A stretch of DNA of 64,000 nucleotides from positions 1 through 64,000 of the forward strand of contig CAYLMM010000001.1 of NCBI GenBank assembly GCA_964384825.1, read 5' to 3'. Under the pieces are notes generated by a model, which was not told where the DNA came from, ran no database searches, and saw nothing but the letters and a program-made list of their open reading frames with translations. The stretch comes from CAYLMM01 sp964384825 (GTDB lineage: Bacteria > Krumholzibacteriota > Krumholzibacteriia > LZORAL124-64-63). Below, piece after piece: positions 1 to 8,409 of the stretch (position 1 is its first letter; each line of letters opens with the position of its first letter). The position numbers and the translations under genes are program-made.

Positions 1-198
1 ACCCACGTGGCGATCGACTCCGCGGAAGCCGCGGCCTTCGCGGCCCGTTTCTATCGGTCCCTCGCCACGGGCGCAGGGGCGGCGGTCGCGCTGCGCGAGG
101 CCGCCCTGGCCTGCCGCGCCGAGCTCGGATCCGACCATCCCGCTTGGCTGGCCTACGGTCTGCTCGGCAGCGGCGATCTGGCCCTGCCTTTCCTCTGA
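1..198 (+). CDS. CHAT-domain protein, C-terminal fragment
   Basis: The reading frame is already open at base 1 and ends at the stop at 196-198, so only the last 65 or so residues are present. The pattern (FYRSLATG, then an alanine-rich helix, then HPAWLAYGLLGSGD) resembles the end of CHAT domains, caspase-like peptidases where a 'hP.aWaafvl.Gd' tail follows a helix. The catalytic His and Cys would lie upstream, outside the window. The GTG at 7 is internal and unlikely to be the real start. The assignment rests on a short tail, so the family call is moderate and any function is unknown. Confidence 0.55.
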   Translation, partial: THVAIDSAEAAAFAARFYRSLATGAGAAVALREAALACRAELGSDHPAWLAYGLLGSGDLALPFL

Positions 199-208
199 TC
201 GCCGGCGC

Positions 209-1012
209 CTAAGCCCGCTGCTCCATCCTGCCGATGAAATCGATCAGCTCGTCGTGGAAAACCCCGTTGGTGGCCACCAGGTCGGTCGATCCCGGCCGGT
301 AGTCGCGGCCCAGGTGATCGGTCACCCGGCCGCCCGCCTCCTGCACCAGCAGGATGCCCGCGGCCACGTCGTAGAGCTGCTGCGGCGTCCCGCGCCCGGC
401 CACCATCGCGTCGAAGCGGCCGTCGGCGAGATAGGCCATCTCCAGGGCGATGGTCCCGAGCCGGCGCATCTTCATGGTGTTCATCACCAGGCCCTGGAGC
501 AGTTCGCCATTGGCCACGAAGCGTCCGTCCTTCTGCAGCTGCATGCTCATCACCGACTCGCCCAGCGACGCACGGTCGCTGACGGCGATCGCCTCGCCGT
601 TGAGACGTGCGCCGTTGCCGCGCGAGGCCGTGAAGCACTCGCCGAGCAAGGGCTGGTAGACCATGGCGGCCAGGATCTCGTCGCCCTCCATCAGGGCCGC
701 CGAGGTGCAGAAGCTCGGCAGGCCGAGGGCGAAGTTCAGGGTGCCGTCGATCGGGTCGACGTACCAGGTGCGCCCGTTGCCGCCCCCCTCGTCGCGCCCC
801 TGCTCCTCGCCGCAGACCGCGTCGCCGGGGAAATCGGCGGCGATCCGCTCGCGCAGCAGGGTCTCGATGCGGCCGTCGGCCTCGGTGATGGCCTCGCGCC
901 CGTACTTGAAGCGCAGGCGGCCGGTGCGGCGGTACAACTCGCGGGCGATGGCGCCGATCCCATCGACCCATCCGTTCATGGTCTTCTCGATCGCGGGCAG
1001 AGTCGCGGTCAT
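209..1012 (-). CDS. suhB: Inositol monophosphatase family protein (SuhB-like)
   Basis: A 267-residue protein of normal family length. It carries the Mg-dependent phosphatase signatures: GEE at residues 68-70, DPIDGTLNF at 86-94 (metal ligands Asp86 and Asp89) and a late YDVAAG motif near residue 214 that supplies the third Asp. The family dephosphorylates inositol-1-phosphate or related sugar phosphates and nucleotides; the substrate cannot be read from sequence. The ATG at 1012 overlaps the stop of the upstream gene by 4 bp (ATGA), so the two are translationally coupled. The usual Trp of the WDxAAG motif is Tyr here, a mild deviation. Confidence 0.85.
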   Translation of the reverse strand: MTATLPAIEKTMNGWVDGIGAIARELYRRTGRLRFKYGREAITEADGRIETLLRERIAADFPGDAVCGEEQGRDEGGGNGRTWYVDPIDGTLNFALGLPSFCTSAALMEGDEILAAMVYQPLLGECFTASRGNGARLNGEAIAVSDRASLGESVMSMQLQKDGRFVANGELLQGLVMNTMKMRRLGTIALEMAYLADGRFDAMVAGRGTPQQLYDVAAGILLVQEAGGRVTDHLGRDYRPGSTDLVATNGVFHDELIDFIGRMEQRA

Positions 1013-1464
1013 TCCTCGTCCCCTCCCTGGTGGGATGCGTTTCCGCCCGCCGGCACCTTCGCCAGCAGGCTATCGAGTCCCTCGCGGACATTCTCCGTGA
1101 TGGCGGTTATCTCCTCGCGGGTCGCGTCGTCCTGATGGATGCCGACGATCGCGGCGCAGGCCCGTCCGGTCGCGGCGGTCACCCGAGCCGCGGCCTCCAC
1201 GGCCAGGGGCCCTTCCTTGTGCGGCGGGATGACGACGTTCAGCGCGTCGTCCGGTCCCCGGAACTCTCCGGGGGCGGGCCGGACCGACACGGCCCCGACG
1301 TGGGCGTCGCCGCCGCCGATGACCAGGACCCAGTCGCGGCCCTGGCGGATCAGCTGCAACCGAACGGCTTCGCGCCCGGATCCGACCCCAACCGACCGCC
1401 ACGGCTCCCCGGCGCCCTTCGGCCCCGATCCTTCCGTCATCCCTTCCCGCGAATCGCGCATCAT
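1009..1464 (-). CDS. LpdD-like (prenylated flavin chaperone-like) domain protein
   Basis: About 151 residues from the ATG at 1464. The core reads as a strand with VLVIGGGDAHVGAVSV, then VIPPHKEGPLA, then a helix and GIHQDDATREEI. This pattern matches the LpdD-like family, small proteins found beside UbiD-type decarboxylases and thought to help load prenylated FMN. No UbiD or UbiX gene is visible nearby, so the role is open. The reading frame stays open upstream to 1620, but that stretch is poorly family-like; the tandem ATGs at 1464 and 1461 after a purine-rich AAGGGCGG look better. The stop overlaps the phosphatase start by 4 bp. Domain call fairly sure, function not. Confidence 0.6.
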   Translation of the reverse strand: MMRDSREGMTEGSGPKGAGEPWRSVGVGSGREAVRLQLIRQGRDWVLVIGGGDAHVGAVSVRPAPGEFRGPDDALNVVIPPHKEGPLAVEAAARVTAATGRACAAIVGIHQDDATREEITAITENVREGLDSLLAKVPAGGNASHQGGDEE

Positions 1465-1503
1465 CCAACCGCCCTTCATGCAACATGTTTTCGAAGCCGG
1501 GAC

Positions 1504-1533
1504 TTGCTTTCCCGGCGGACGAACGGCCATAAT
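1504..1533 (+). promoter_or_regulatory. Candidate sigma70-type promoter for the PP2C gene
   Basis: TTGCTT at 1504-1509 and CATAAT at 1528-1533 are separated by 18 bp. The pair lies in the divergent gap between the LpdD-like gene and the phosphatase, about 110 bp before the phosphatase start. The -10 matches five of six consensus bases, the -35 only the leading TTG, so this is a plausible but unproven promoter. Confidence 0.4.
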
Positions 1534-1641
1534 CGGCTTCCGTCGGAAATGATGGAACCTTCCCGTGTCGTTTTGCGTCTTTGTTTCCCAGGTCGCCGCA
1601 CGATTTCCGGGAGCGTACATTTCCTAGACCACGGATCCATT

Positions 1642-4239
1642 ATGACCTCTGAAGAGCCTCGCCGCCAGAGCCAGGAAACAGGTCCGCGCTCGTCGGTTCC
1701 GCAGGGAACCTACCTGCTCGCGGCCCTGTGCACCCTGGCGCTGTGCATCTTCGCCGGCATCGACGCAGGCAAGGTGAGGCCGAACGACGGCACCGTCTGG
1801 CTGCTGGGCCGACCGCAGATCCGCATCCTGGAAGTCACGCCCCGGCCCGACGGCGAGACGCCGGCGCTGCAGCCCGGCGACACCATCCTCGGCATCGGCA
1901 ACACCCTGGTCTCGTCGCCGCAGGACGCCGCCACGCTGCTCAGCCGGCAGAAGGTCGGAACGGTCGTGCCCTACCTGGTGGAGCGCGACGGGCGCCTGCT
2001 GCGCCTTCCGGTCCGGCTGACCGAATTCCGCACCGGCGACCGCTACTTCTACTACTACTCGTTCCTGGCCTTCGCCTACTGGCTGATCGGCCTGTGGGTC
2101 TTCCTGAAGGGCTCGCGCGACCGGGCGACGCGGCTGTTCTTCCTGATGTGCCTGCTGTTCGCGGTCTTCTTCATGACCAACCTCAGCCGTTCGAGCTACT
2201 TCTGGGGCGACATCATCACCCAGAACGTGGGCGCGCTGGCGCGGTTCCTGCTGCCGGCCATCTTCCTGCACTTCTTCCTGGTCTTTCCCGAGAAGAAGAT
2301 CTTCCTGACGCGGTACCCCCGGCTGACGCCGCTGCTGTACCTGCTGCCGGTGCTTTTCTACGCCCAGCATACGGTCGACCAGTTCTTCGGATCGCACGCG
2401 CCGCGGATCTACAACACCCGCTGGCTGATCCTCGGCGTCTTCTTCTCGGCCGGCGTGATCGCCCTGCTGCACAGCTACCTGCGCACGCCCGACCCCCTGC
2501 AGCGGCGGCGGCTGCGGATCCTGACCTTCGGCACCTTCTGCGGCATCGTGCCCTTTTTGATCCTGACCATCCTGCCCGACGCCGCCGCCGACGACAACAT
2601 CGCCTTCCTCGGCACCGCCCCGCTGATCGCCATCCCGCTGACCTTCGGCTACGGGATCGCCCGCTACCGTGTCATGCAGATCGAGGTGCTGCTGAAGCGG
2701 CGGCTGGTCTATTTCGGGCTGACCGGTTCGGTGATGGTCGCCTATTTCCTGCTGGTGATCGGCCTGGGACTGCTGTTCTTCCACATCAGCGGCCAGACCA
2801 GCCAGATCGTGGCCGCGGTGGCGACCCTGGTCATCGCCGCGCTGCTGTGGCCGGCCCGCAGCTACCTGCAGGTGTTGCTGGACAAGCGCTTCTTCATGTC
2901 CCAATCGAACCTGGCCGAGGTGCTGCAGGAGTTCGGCCGCGAGATCCCGCATATCCTGCAGCAGGACATCCTGGTCCAGCTGGTCGGCGAGCGCCTCTGC
3001 ACCATCCTGGACCTGCCGCGGATGGCGGTCTACCTGCGGGCGGGGGAAAGCGAGCTGTGGCATCTGGCGGGCGAGACGAGCCATCCGCCGGAGAACGGGA
3101 TCGTCCCGCCGCTGCGCCAGGAGCCCTGCGCGCCGGAACTGCGTCTGCCCTCGCTGGCCCTGCGGCTGGAGGAATATCCCGAGCCCTACTGGGTCGAGCA
3201 GGCCGATCCCGGTCATGCGGTGCGCAGCGTCGTGACCCGGGAACAGGCCGAGCTGGCCGGCCGGCTGGGCGAACAGGCCGCCCTGGCCGAGAAGGGGCTG
3301 GCCCTGCTGGTGCCGATGACCGTGCACGGGCGCCTGGTGGGCCTGTTCGCCCTGCCGCGCAAGCGCAGCGGGGATTCGTTCTTGATCCAGGACATCGAGC
3401 TGCTGACCCTGCTGTCGGGGCAGGTGGCGCTGCAGATCGAGAACAACCGCCTCTACGCCGAGGAGCTGAAGAACCAGAAGCTCGAGGAGCAGCTCGCGCT
3501 GGCGCGGTCGATCCAGAGCCGGCTGCTGCCTGGCCGCATCCCCGCGGTGCGCGGCCTGAGCCTCGCGGCGACCAACATCACCAGCGCCCAGGTCAGCGGC
3601 GACTACTACGATCTGATCGAGCGCGAAGACGGCACGCTGGCGATCGTGATCAGCGACGTCAGCGGCAAGGGCGTGCCGGCCAGCCTGCTGGCCTCGAGCC
3701 TGCAGGCGTCGCTGCGGGCCCACTGCGACACCAACGACGCGCCGGCGGTGATCCTCTCGAGGGTCAACCGCTACCTGCATTCGAGCACCAGCCCCGAACA
3801 CTTCGCCACCCTGTTCCTGGGGATCTACGACCCGGCGACCCGGACCCTGCGCTACAGCTCCGGCGGCCACGATCCGGCCATGCTGCGGCGAACGGACGGG
3901 CGGATCGAGGAGCTCGGCGACGGCGGTCTGCCGATCGGAGCCTTCGACTTCAGCGAATACGACGAGGGCAAGGTCGTCCTGGAGAACGGCGACGTGCTGT
4001 TCCTGTACACCGACGGCCTGACCGAGACCGCCGACGCGACGGACGACCAGTTCGGCCACGAACGGGTCAAGGCCGTGCTCTCGGAGCACTGGGAACTGTC
4101 CTCGGAGGAACTCATCGCGATGATGCGGCACCGTCTGGAGGACTTCAGCGGCCGCACCGACGCGGACGACGACATCACCCTGATCGCGGCGAAGGTTTCG
4201 GCCGGATTCGAAGGAAACAATTTCGAGGCGATTTCGTAG
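1642..4239 (+). CDS. Membrane PP2C/SpoIIE-type protein phosphatase with PDZ-like and GAF regions
   Basis: 865 residues from the ATG at 1642. In order: a membrane segment (about 23-42), a PDZ-like periplasmic or external region (about 52-130, with LQPGDTILGIG), a block of six or so hydrophobic helices (about 133-420), a GAF-like sensor region (about 430-600) with a coiled linker, and a C-terminal SpoIIE/PP2C catalytic domain (about 615-855). The metal-binding aspartates are visible in SGDYYD (near 650), DVSGKG (near 671), TDGLTE (near 790) and DDDIT (near 842). Such proteins dephosphorylate anti-sigma-factor antagonists in partner-switching pathways, but no STAS or kinase partner is encoded here. 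The ribosome site is weak (GGAT). A TPR protein gene follows in the same direction. Confidence 0.85.
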   Translation: MTSEEPRRQSQETGPRSSVPQGTYLLAALCTLALCIFAGIDAGKVRPNDGTVWLLGRPQIRILEVTPRPDGETPALQPGDTILGIGNTLVSSPQDAATLLSRQKVGTVVPYLVERDGRLLRLPVRLTEFRTGDRYFYYYSFLAFAYWLIGLWVFLKGSRDRATRLFFLMCLLFAVFFMTNLSRSSYFWGDIITQNVGALARFLLPAIFLHFFLVFPEKKIFLTRYPRLTPLLYLLPVLFYAQHTVDQFFGSHAPRIYNTRWLILGVFFSAGVIALLHSYLRTPDPLQRRRLRILTFGTFCGIVPFLILTILPDAAADDNIAFLGTAPLIAIPLTFGYGIARYRVMQIEVLLKRRLVYFGLTGSVMVAYFLLVIGLGLLFFHISGQTSQIVAAVATLVIAALLWPARSYLQVLLDKRFFMSQSNLAEVLQEFGREIPHILQQDILVQLVGERLCTILDLPRMAVYLRAGESELWHLAGETSHPPENGIVPPLRQEPCAPELRLPSLALRLEEYPEPYWVEQADPGHAVRSVVTREQAELAGRLGEQAALAEKGLALLVPMTVHGRLVGLFALPRKRSGDSFLIQDIELLTLLSGQVALQIENNRLYAEELKNQKLEEQLALARSIQSRLLPGRIPAVRGLSLAATNITSAQVSGDYYDLIEREDGTLAIVISDVSGKGVPASLLASSLQASLRAHCDTNDAPAVILSRVNRYLHSSTSPEHFATLFLGIYDPATRTLRYSSGGHDPAMLRRTDGRIEELGDGGLPIGAFDFSEYDEGKVVLENGDVLFLYTDGLTETADATDDQFGHERVKAVLSEHWELSSEELIAMMRHRLEDFSGRTDADDDITLIAAKVSAGFEGNNFEAIS

Positions 4240-4249
4240 GTAATCTATT

Positions 4250-4275
4250 GCCCCGCGCATATCCCTGCGCGGGGC
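4250..4275 (+). other. Intercistronic stem-loop
   Basis: A perfect 10-bp stem (GCCCCGCGCA at 4250-4259, TGCGCGGGGC at 4266-4275) with a 6-nt loop lies between the phosphatase and TPR genes. No T-run follows, so it is not a classic terminator; it may attenuate read-through or protect a processed mRNA end. Confidence 0.6.
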
Positions 4276-4298
4276 GGCACCGACCGGAGAGACGATAC

Positions 4299-5774
4299 AT
4301 GAAGACCAAGACGCTTCTGGGACTCGTGGGAGCGGCGACGGTGATCGCCCTGGGCCTGTTCTTCCTGAACGGCTCGCACCGGGAATTCACCACCAGCACG
4401 CCCGAGGCCTACACCGCCTACCAGCAGGGGCACTCCGAGCTGCGCGCATTCCACTACGCCGCGGCCGAAAGCCTGCTGACCCTCTCCTGCGAACTCGACC
4501 CGGAATTCGCCATGGCCCACGCGGTGCTGGCCGCGGTGCTCTACCGGCAGGACAAGCGCGACAGCGGAAGCGAGGCCCGGGAACTGGCCGTGGAACTGGC
4601 CGAGCAGATTCCCGACGACGTCGAGCGGGCCAAGACCCAGCTCTTCCTCTCCCAGTTCGACGACTCCGAAGCTGTCCAGGACTCCCTGCTGACCTTCCTC
4701 GAGGCCACCGAACCCGAGAACCTGCTGGTGCTCGAGGTGAAGGCCCATCTGCTCTTCAGGGAGCGGGATCCTCAGGCCGACGAGATCTACCGCCGGATCC
4801 TGGAGATCGACCCCAACTTCGCGTCGGCCTACAACATGCTCGGCTACGCCGCCGCCGCCCGCGGCGACTACGAGCAGGCCGTGGAATACCTGCGCAAGTA
4901 CGCCTTCGTGGCGCCCGATCTGGCCAATCCCCACGATTCCCTGGGCGAAGTGCTGACGATGATCGGCCGCTACGACGAGGCGGCCAACGAATTCCGCACC
5001 GCCCTGAAGATCCAGCCCGATTTCCATTACTCGCTGATCAACCTCGGCGAGGTCTACCTGATGCAGGGCCGGATCGCCAAGGGCCGCGCCATCCTCGAAA
5101 AGGTCTGCGCCAACATGGAGGGAACGGGCTTCGCCAACGCCGTGCTCAGCATGTTGATGAGAACCTATTTCGGCCACGGGATGTTCGACGAGGGCCGCGA
5201 CATCATCCGCCGGCTGGCCGAAGAGTACGGGGACGAAGGCGAAGGAATCCACCTGCGCGCGCTCCTGCTCGCCATGGATGGCGATTTCGATGCCGCCAGG
5301 AAGAAATTCGAGCAGTTCATCACCGAAGCCTCCGCCAAGGCCTCGAGCGAGAACGAAAAGCGGAACGTGGAATTCTACAAGAACCAGTTCGCGGCCATCA
5401 TTTCCTCCATCGAAGGCGACTATGCCGAATCCGCCCGCCGGTGGGAGCTGGCCGCCGACCGCTTCAAGGAGATCGCGCCCCACGAGACCTGGTGGCTGCG
5501 CAACCGTCTCGGCGAGGCCCTGTTGCTCGCCGGGCAGGTGGAGAAGGCCCGCGAGCAGGCCACCCTTACCCTCGCCTACAACCCCAACGAGATCCTATCG
5601 CTGATGCTGCTGGCCCGCAGCGACATGGCCCTGGGCCGCACCCAGGAAGCGCGCGCCGCCCTGGACCGCCTGCTGATGCTGCTCGAGGTCGCCGACGACG
5701 GCATTCCGGTGAAGCTGGAAGCCCAGGTCCTGGACAAGGAACTGGCGTCCCGCGTCGCCGCGGAACGCCAGTGA
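4299..5774 (+). CDS. Membrane-anchored tetratricopeptide repeat protein
   Basis: 491 residues. An N-terminal hydrophobic stretch (about residues 5-24, LLGLVGAATVIALGLFF) is either an uncleaved anchor or a signal peptide. The rest is helical repeats with TPR hallmarks, for example AYQQGHSELRAFHYAAAESLLTL and ASAYNMLGYAAAARGDYEQA, then a second block to the C terminus. It follows the PP2C phosphatase by 59 bp with a stem-loop between. The ATG at 4299 has a GGAGAG ribosome site. A scaffold or sensor partner for the phosphatase is an inference from position only. The 3' end faces a convergent gene 25 bp away. Confidence 0.8.
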   Translation: MKTKTLLGLVGAATVIALGLFFLNGSHREFTTSTPEAYTAYQQGHSELRAFHYAAAESLLTLSCELDPEFAMAHAVLAAVLYRQDKRDSGSEARELAVELAEQIPDDVERAKTQLFLSQFDDSEAVQDSLLTFLEATEPENLLVLEVKAHLLFRERDPQADEIYRRILEIDPNFASAYNMLGYAAAARGDYEQAVEYLRKYAFVAPDLANPHDSLGEVLTMIGRYDEAANEFRTALKIQPDFHYSLINLGEVYLMQGRIAKGRAILEKVCANMEGTGFANAVLSMLMRTYFGHGMFDEGRDIIRRLAEEYGDEGEGIHLRALLLAMDGDFDAARKKFEQFITEASAKASSENEKRNVEFYKNQFAAIISSIEGDYAESARRWELAADRFKEIAPHETWWLRNRLGEALLLAGQVEKAREQATLTLAYNPNEILSLMLLARSDMALGRTQEARAALDRLLMLLEVADDGIPVKLEAQVLDKELASRVAAERQ

Positions 5775-5799
5775 TAATCCTCTCCGATGCCGCTGCGCG

Positions 5800-6870
5800 C
5801 TAGACTTCGTCGAAGAAGTAGGTGTTGAGGCACTGGATGATCCGGCCGTAGGTGTCGGGATACAGCGCCCAGATGGCGGCGGCCACCGAACTGAGCAGGC
5901 TGTTGCCGTCCTGGGGAGTGAAGCAGAAGCCGGTGATCTGCCGTCCGTCCTCCGAAACGTGGATGCCGTTGTAGGGCACCACCGTCTGGTTCAGGATCCT
6001 CCCGTAGAAACCGTGATCGCGACCGAACGAGAAGATGGAGTTTGCCGTCTTCTTGTAGGTCATCGCCACGCGGTCGTTGGACTCGCAGCGGGCGATCAGT
6101 TCCTCGGCCGTCACGGGCTTCTTCACCTTCAGATGGTACTGGAGCACGTGCATGAAGTTCGTGTTGAGCTTCATGGCCGACGAGAACAGGTTCAGGTCGT
6201 AGTTCATCGTCCCGAACAGGTGCCACGCATCTCGGGCGTGATGGGTGCCGAAGCGGGCGTCCTTGTGGCCGCCGACCTCGGGACTGGGCACGAATTTCCC
6301 GTCCTGGCTGATGTCGTTCGAGCGGCGGATGCAGACGAAGCGGCCCTCTTCGATGTTCTCGGGGCCCTGGTCGGCCAGGCCGAAGAGCTGGATGATCAGC
6401 GACAGGTTGTGCGTGTTGCAGCTGACGATCTGCAGGTACTTGTCGCTGTCGTGATCGAGGACCTCGTCGTTGATGCCCCGGGCGTACTGCTTGCCGAAGC
6501 CGAACTCGCTGCCCTGGGCGACGAAGAGATCGGTGTTCCCCTCGTACTTCCGGTACCATTTCTCCTTCATCTCGTTGCCCATGGGCGTGCAGTCGATCAC
6601 GACGCGCGAAGCTTCGAGGGCATCCTCCATCGTCAGGCCGACATCGATGCCGATCTCCTTGAAGTCGGCGATCTTCTCCTGATGGGTGACGATACGGGCG
6701 CCACGCCGAATGAGGTCCTGGACCTTGCTGCGGTCGTTGAGCAACGGCGTGTTCTTGTGGTAGCACACGTCGTCGATGCCGAGCTGGTCCTTGAAGTGAC
6801 AGAGCAAGCCGATCAGCGGCTCGCCGATGGTTCCGGTCCCCACGACCAGGACATTGTTCTTGCCGAGCAT
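5800..6870 (-). CDS. Archaeal-type (type II) glyceraldehyde-3-phosphate dehydrogenase family protein
   Basis: 356 residues from the ATG at 6870, preceded by a perfect AGGAGGAATC site. The N terminus has a Rossmann GTGTIG motif, followed by an aspartate-family IDCTPMGN loop. SCNTHN places the candidate catalytic Cys at residue 151, equivalent to SCNTTG in archaeal GAPDH, and a GTHH pair aligns with the archaeal catalytic His region. The C-terminal half (KKPVTAEELIARCE, then a loop ending in a long helix) also follows that family. It resembles the archaeal fold more than classical bacterial Gap (no CTTNCL motif). NAD(P) preference and true substrate are unknown. A small GC-rich hairpin lies in its 5' leader near 6919-6933. 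Confidence 0.7.
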   Translation of the reverse strand: MLGKNNVLVVGTGTIGEPLIGLLCHFKDQLGIDDVCYHKNTPLLNDRSKVQDLIRRGARIVTHQEKIADFKEIGIDVGLTMEDALEASRVVIDCTPMGNEMKEKWYRKYEGNTDLFVAQGSEFGFGKQYARGINDEVLDHDSDKYLQIVSCNTHNLSLIIQLFGLADQGPENIEEGRFVCIRRSNDISQDGKFVPSPEVGGHKDARFGTHHARDAWHLFGTMNYDLNLFSSAMKLNTNFMHVLQYHLKVKKPVTAEELIARCESNDRVAMTYKKTANSIFSFGRDHGFYGRILNQTVVPYNGIHVSEDGRQITGFCFTPQDGNSLLSSVAAAIWALYPDTYGRIIQCLNTYFFDEV

Positions 6871-6987
6871 GATTCCTCCTGGAATTCGGCATGTTGAACG
6901 AAGGGTGAACACCAGCGGGGGGCGGTCCGCCCCACCGCGCGGAATACTATCATCCGCATCCTTCCGGGGCCAGCCCCGAATGAGAAT

Positions 6988-8382
6988 TCACTCCTCGTGA
7001 GGCATCCTCTCGCGCGGGCTGGAGAAGAACTTGTCGGCTGGATAGCGGCGCAGGTTGCTGACCCGGCTGGTGTAGATGCAGGCGACGTCGCGAATCTGTC
7101 CGCCGAAGCGGCTCAGGGCCCGGCCCTCGCGGAAGAGGGATCCCCAGAAAGGGTTGTAAACGCTGGCGATGCGCCTCTGGAGCATCGCGCGCCGGGCCAG
7201 CGAAACCTTGATGTACTGCTCGATCATCTCCAGTTCGCCCAGGGGAACCTCGGCGCGGGCCTTCAGCCGGTCGCGCTGCAGAGTCAGGTCCTCGAGCGCG
7301 GCCTCGACATCGGCCAGCGACCGGATCTCCTCGCGCACCGGCGCGGCGGCCAGGATCTCCTGCTCGACCTCGGGCACGATCATGGCCGTACGCCAGCCGA
7401 CGCTCTTCTTGCTGCGCAGGATGTCGCCGTAGGTGTGATCGCCGAAGTAGAGGATGGCGTCGCCGAACGCGCCGATCTTCGATTCGAGGAAGAAGGCGTC
7501 GCCGCCGGTGTAGCAGTTGCCCCCGTGGTTGGGCATCAGCGGCAGCCCGTCGCGGGGCACCGACGCGCCCTTGCCCTGGGACAGGAAGAAGCCGGGCTTG
7601 CGCGATGAGCAGATCACCAGATCGAAGATCGAGGTCCACGATCCCGGCTCGCCGCCGATGACGTGGTCCATCACCGCGGCGGTGTAGTCGGCCTCGGAGT
7701 TGGTCAGCAGGAACAGCCGCTTGCCCGCCGCGCGGAAGCCGCGCAGGGTCGGTTCGAGATCGGGATCCTTCACGAAGTAGCTGCCCAGGTCGGACATGAT
7801 CCGCCGCTTCAGGGTGCCGTCGCGATGGATGGTGTCGATCGCGTCGCGGATATCGTTGAACAGGATGCGGTAGCTGGCCTTGATCAGCCCCGGCCGCTCG
7901 TCCTTCAGGGCCACCAGCGCGGTGTAGAGCGAGCCCTCGGGCAGATCGAAGAGCGTGTCGAAGACCCGGTAGCGCTGCGGGCTGAGGCGGATCCGGCCCC
8001 GCTTATAGGCCCCACGCCTCTCCTCGCGCGTGATCAGCCGTCCGCCGTGGCGCACCCGCGCCACGTAGCCGTAGGCGTCGGTCTTCAGGATGTTGCCCAG
8101 GCGGCGGTCGACGATCAGCCCGCGCATCACCGCGGCCCGGTCGTAGGGCACCTCGCGGACCTCTTCGGGATAGCCCTTGACCGCCACCAGGTTCTCCACC
8201 GCCAGATCGAAGCAGAGGCGCTCGAAGACCGCGGCGTCGTAGAGAGCCACGGTGTGATCCATGTCGAAACCGATCGCCCGGATCGAATCCGAACGCAGGT
8301 TCCGGTCGGGGAACACCCTCTGGTGCACGGGAAAGAACCCGGCCGGGTTCGAGGCCCCGGCGGAATAGGCGGATCGGGGCAT
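6988..8382 (-). CDS. HAD-IG family 5'-nucleotidase
   Basis: 464 residues, a normal length for the HAD-IG (cytosolic purine 5'-nucleotidase-like) family. The nucleophile motif is GFDMDHT (Asp40 and Asp42), motif II is FLLTNSEADYT, and a late YFGDHTYGDILRSKKSVGWRT supplies the acidic motif. The family hydrolyses IMP or GMP to nucleosides. The ATG at 8382 has a GGGAGG site about nine bases upstream. It lies 27 bp after the glycosyltransferase gene, so the two may be cotranscribed, and upstream of the GAPDH-like gene with a 117-bp gap. Substrate specificity is inferred from family only. Confidence 0.85.
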   Translation of the reverse strand: MPRSAYSAGASNPAGFFPVHQRVFPDRNLRSDSIRAIGFDMDHTVALYDAAVFERLCFDLAVENLVAVKGYPEEVREVPYDRAAVMRGLIVDRRLGNILKTDAYGYVARVRHGGRLITREERRGAYKRGRIRLSPQRYRVFDTLFDLPEGSLYTALVALKDERPGLIKASYRILFNDIRDAIDTIHRDGTLKRRIMSDLGSYFVKDPDLEPTLRGFRAAGKRLFLLTNSEADYTAAVMDHVIGGEPGSWTSIFDLVICSSRKPGFFLSQGKGASVPRDGLPLMPNHGGNCYTGGDAFFLESKIGAFGDAILYFGDHTYGDILRSKKSVGWRTAMIVPEVEQEILAAAPVREEIRSLADVEAALEDLTLQRDRLKARAEVPLGELEMIEQYIKVSLARRAMLQRRIASVYNPFWGSLFREGRALSRFGGQIRDVACIYTSRVSNLRRYPADKFFSSPRERMPHEE

Positions 8383-8409
8383 GGGCGGAAGACCTCCCGG
8401 GTCGGAACG

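Noticed and set aside
1624..4260. 878-codon open frame opposite the PP2C gene
   Set aside because: High-GC shadow of the real gene: rich in Gln, His and Arg, no domain pattern and no credible start.
1728..4298. Plus-strand frame over the PP2C gene that runs on into the TPR protein
   Set aside because: Only the part from 4299 has protein-like composition; the first 850 codons are Arg/Ala/Pro shadow of the phosphatase frame.
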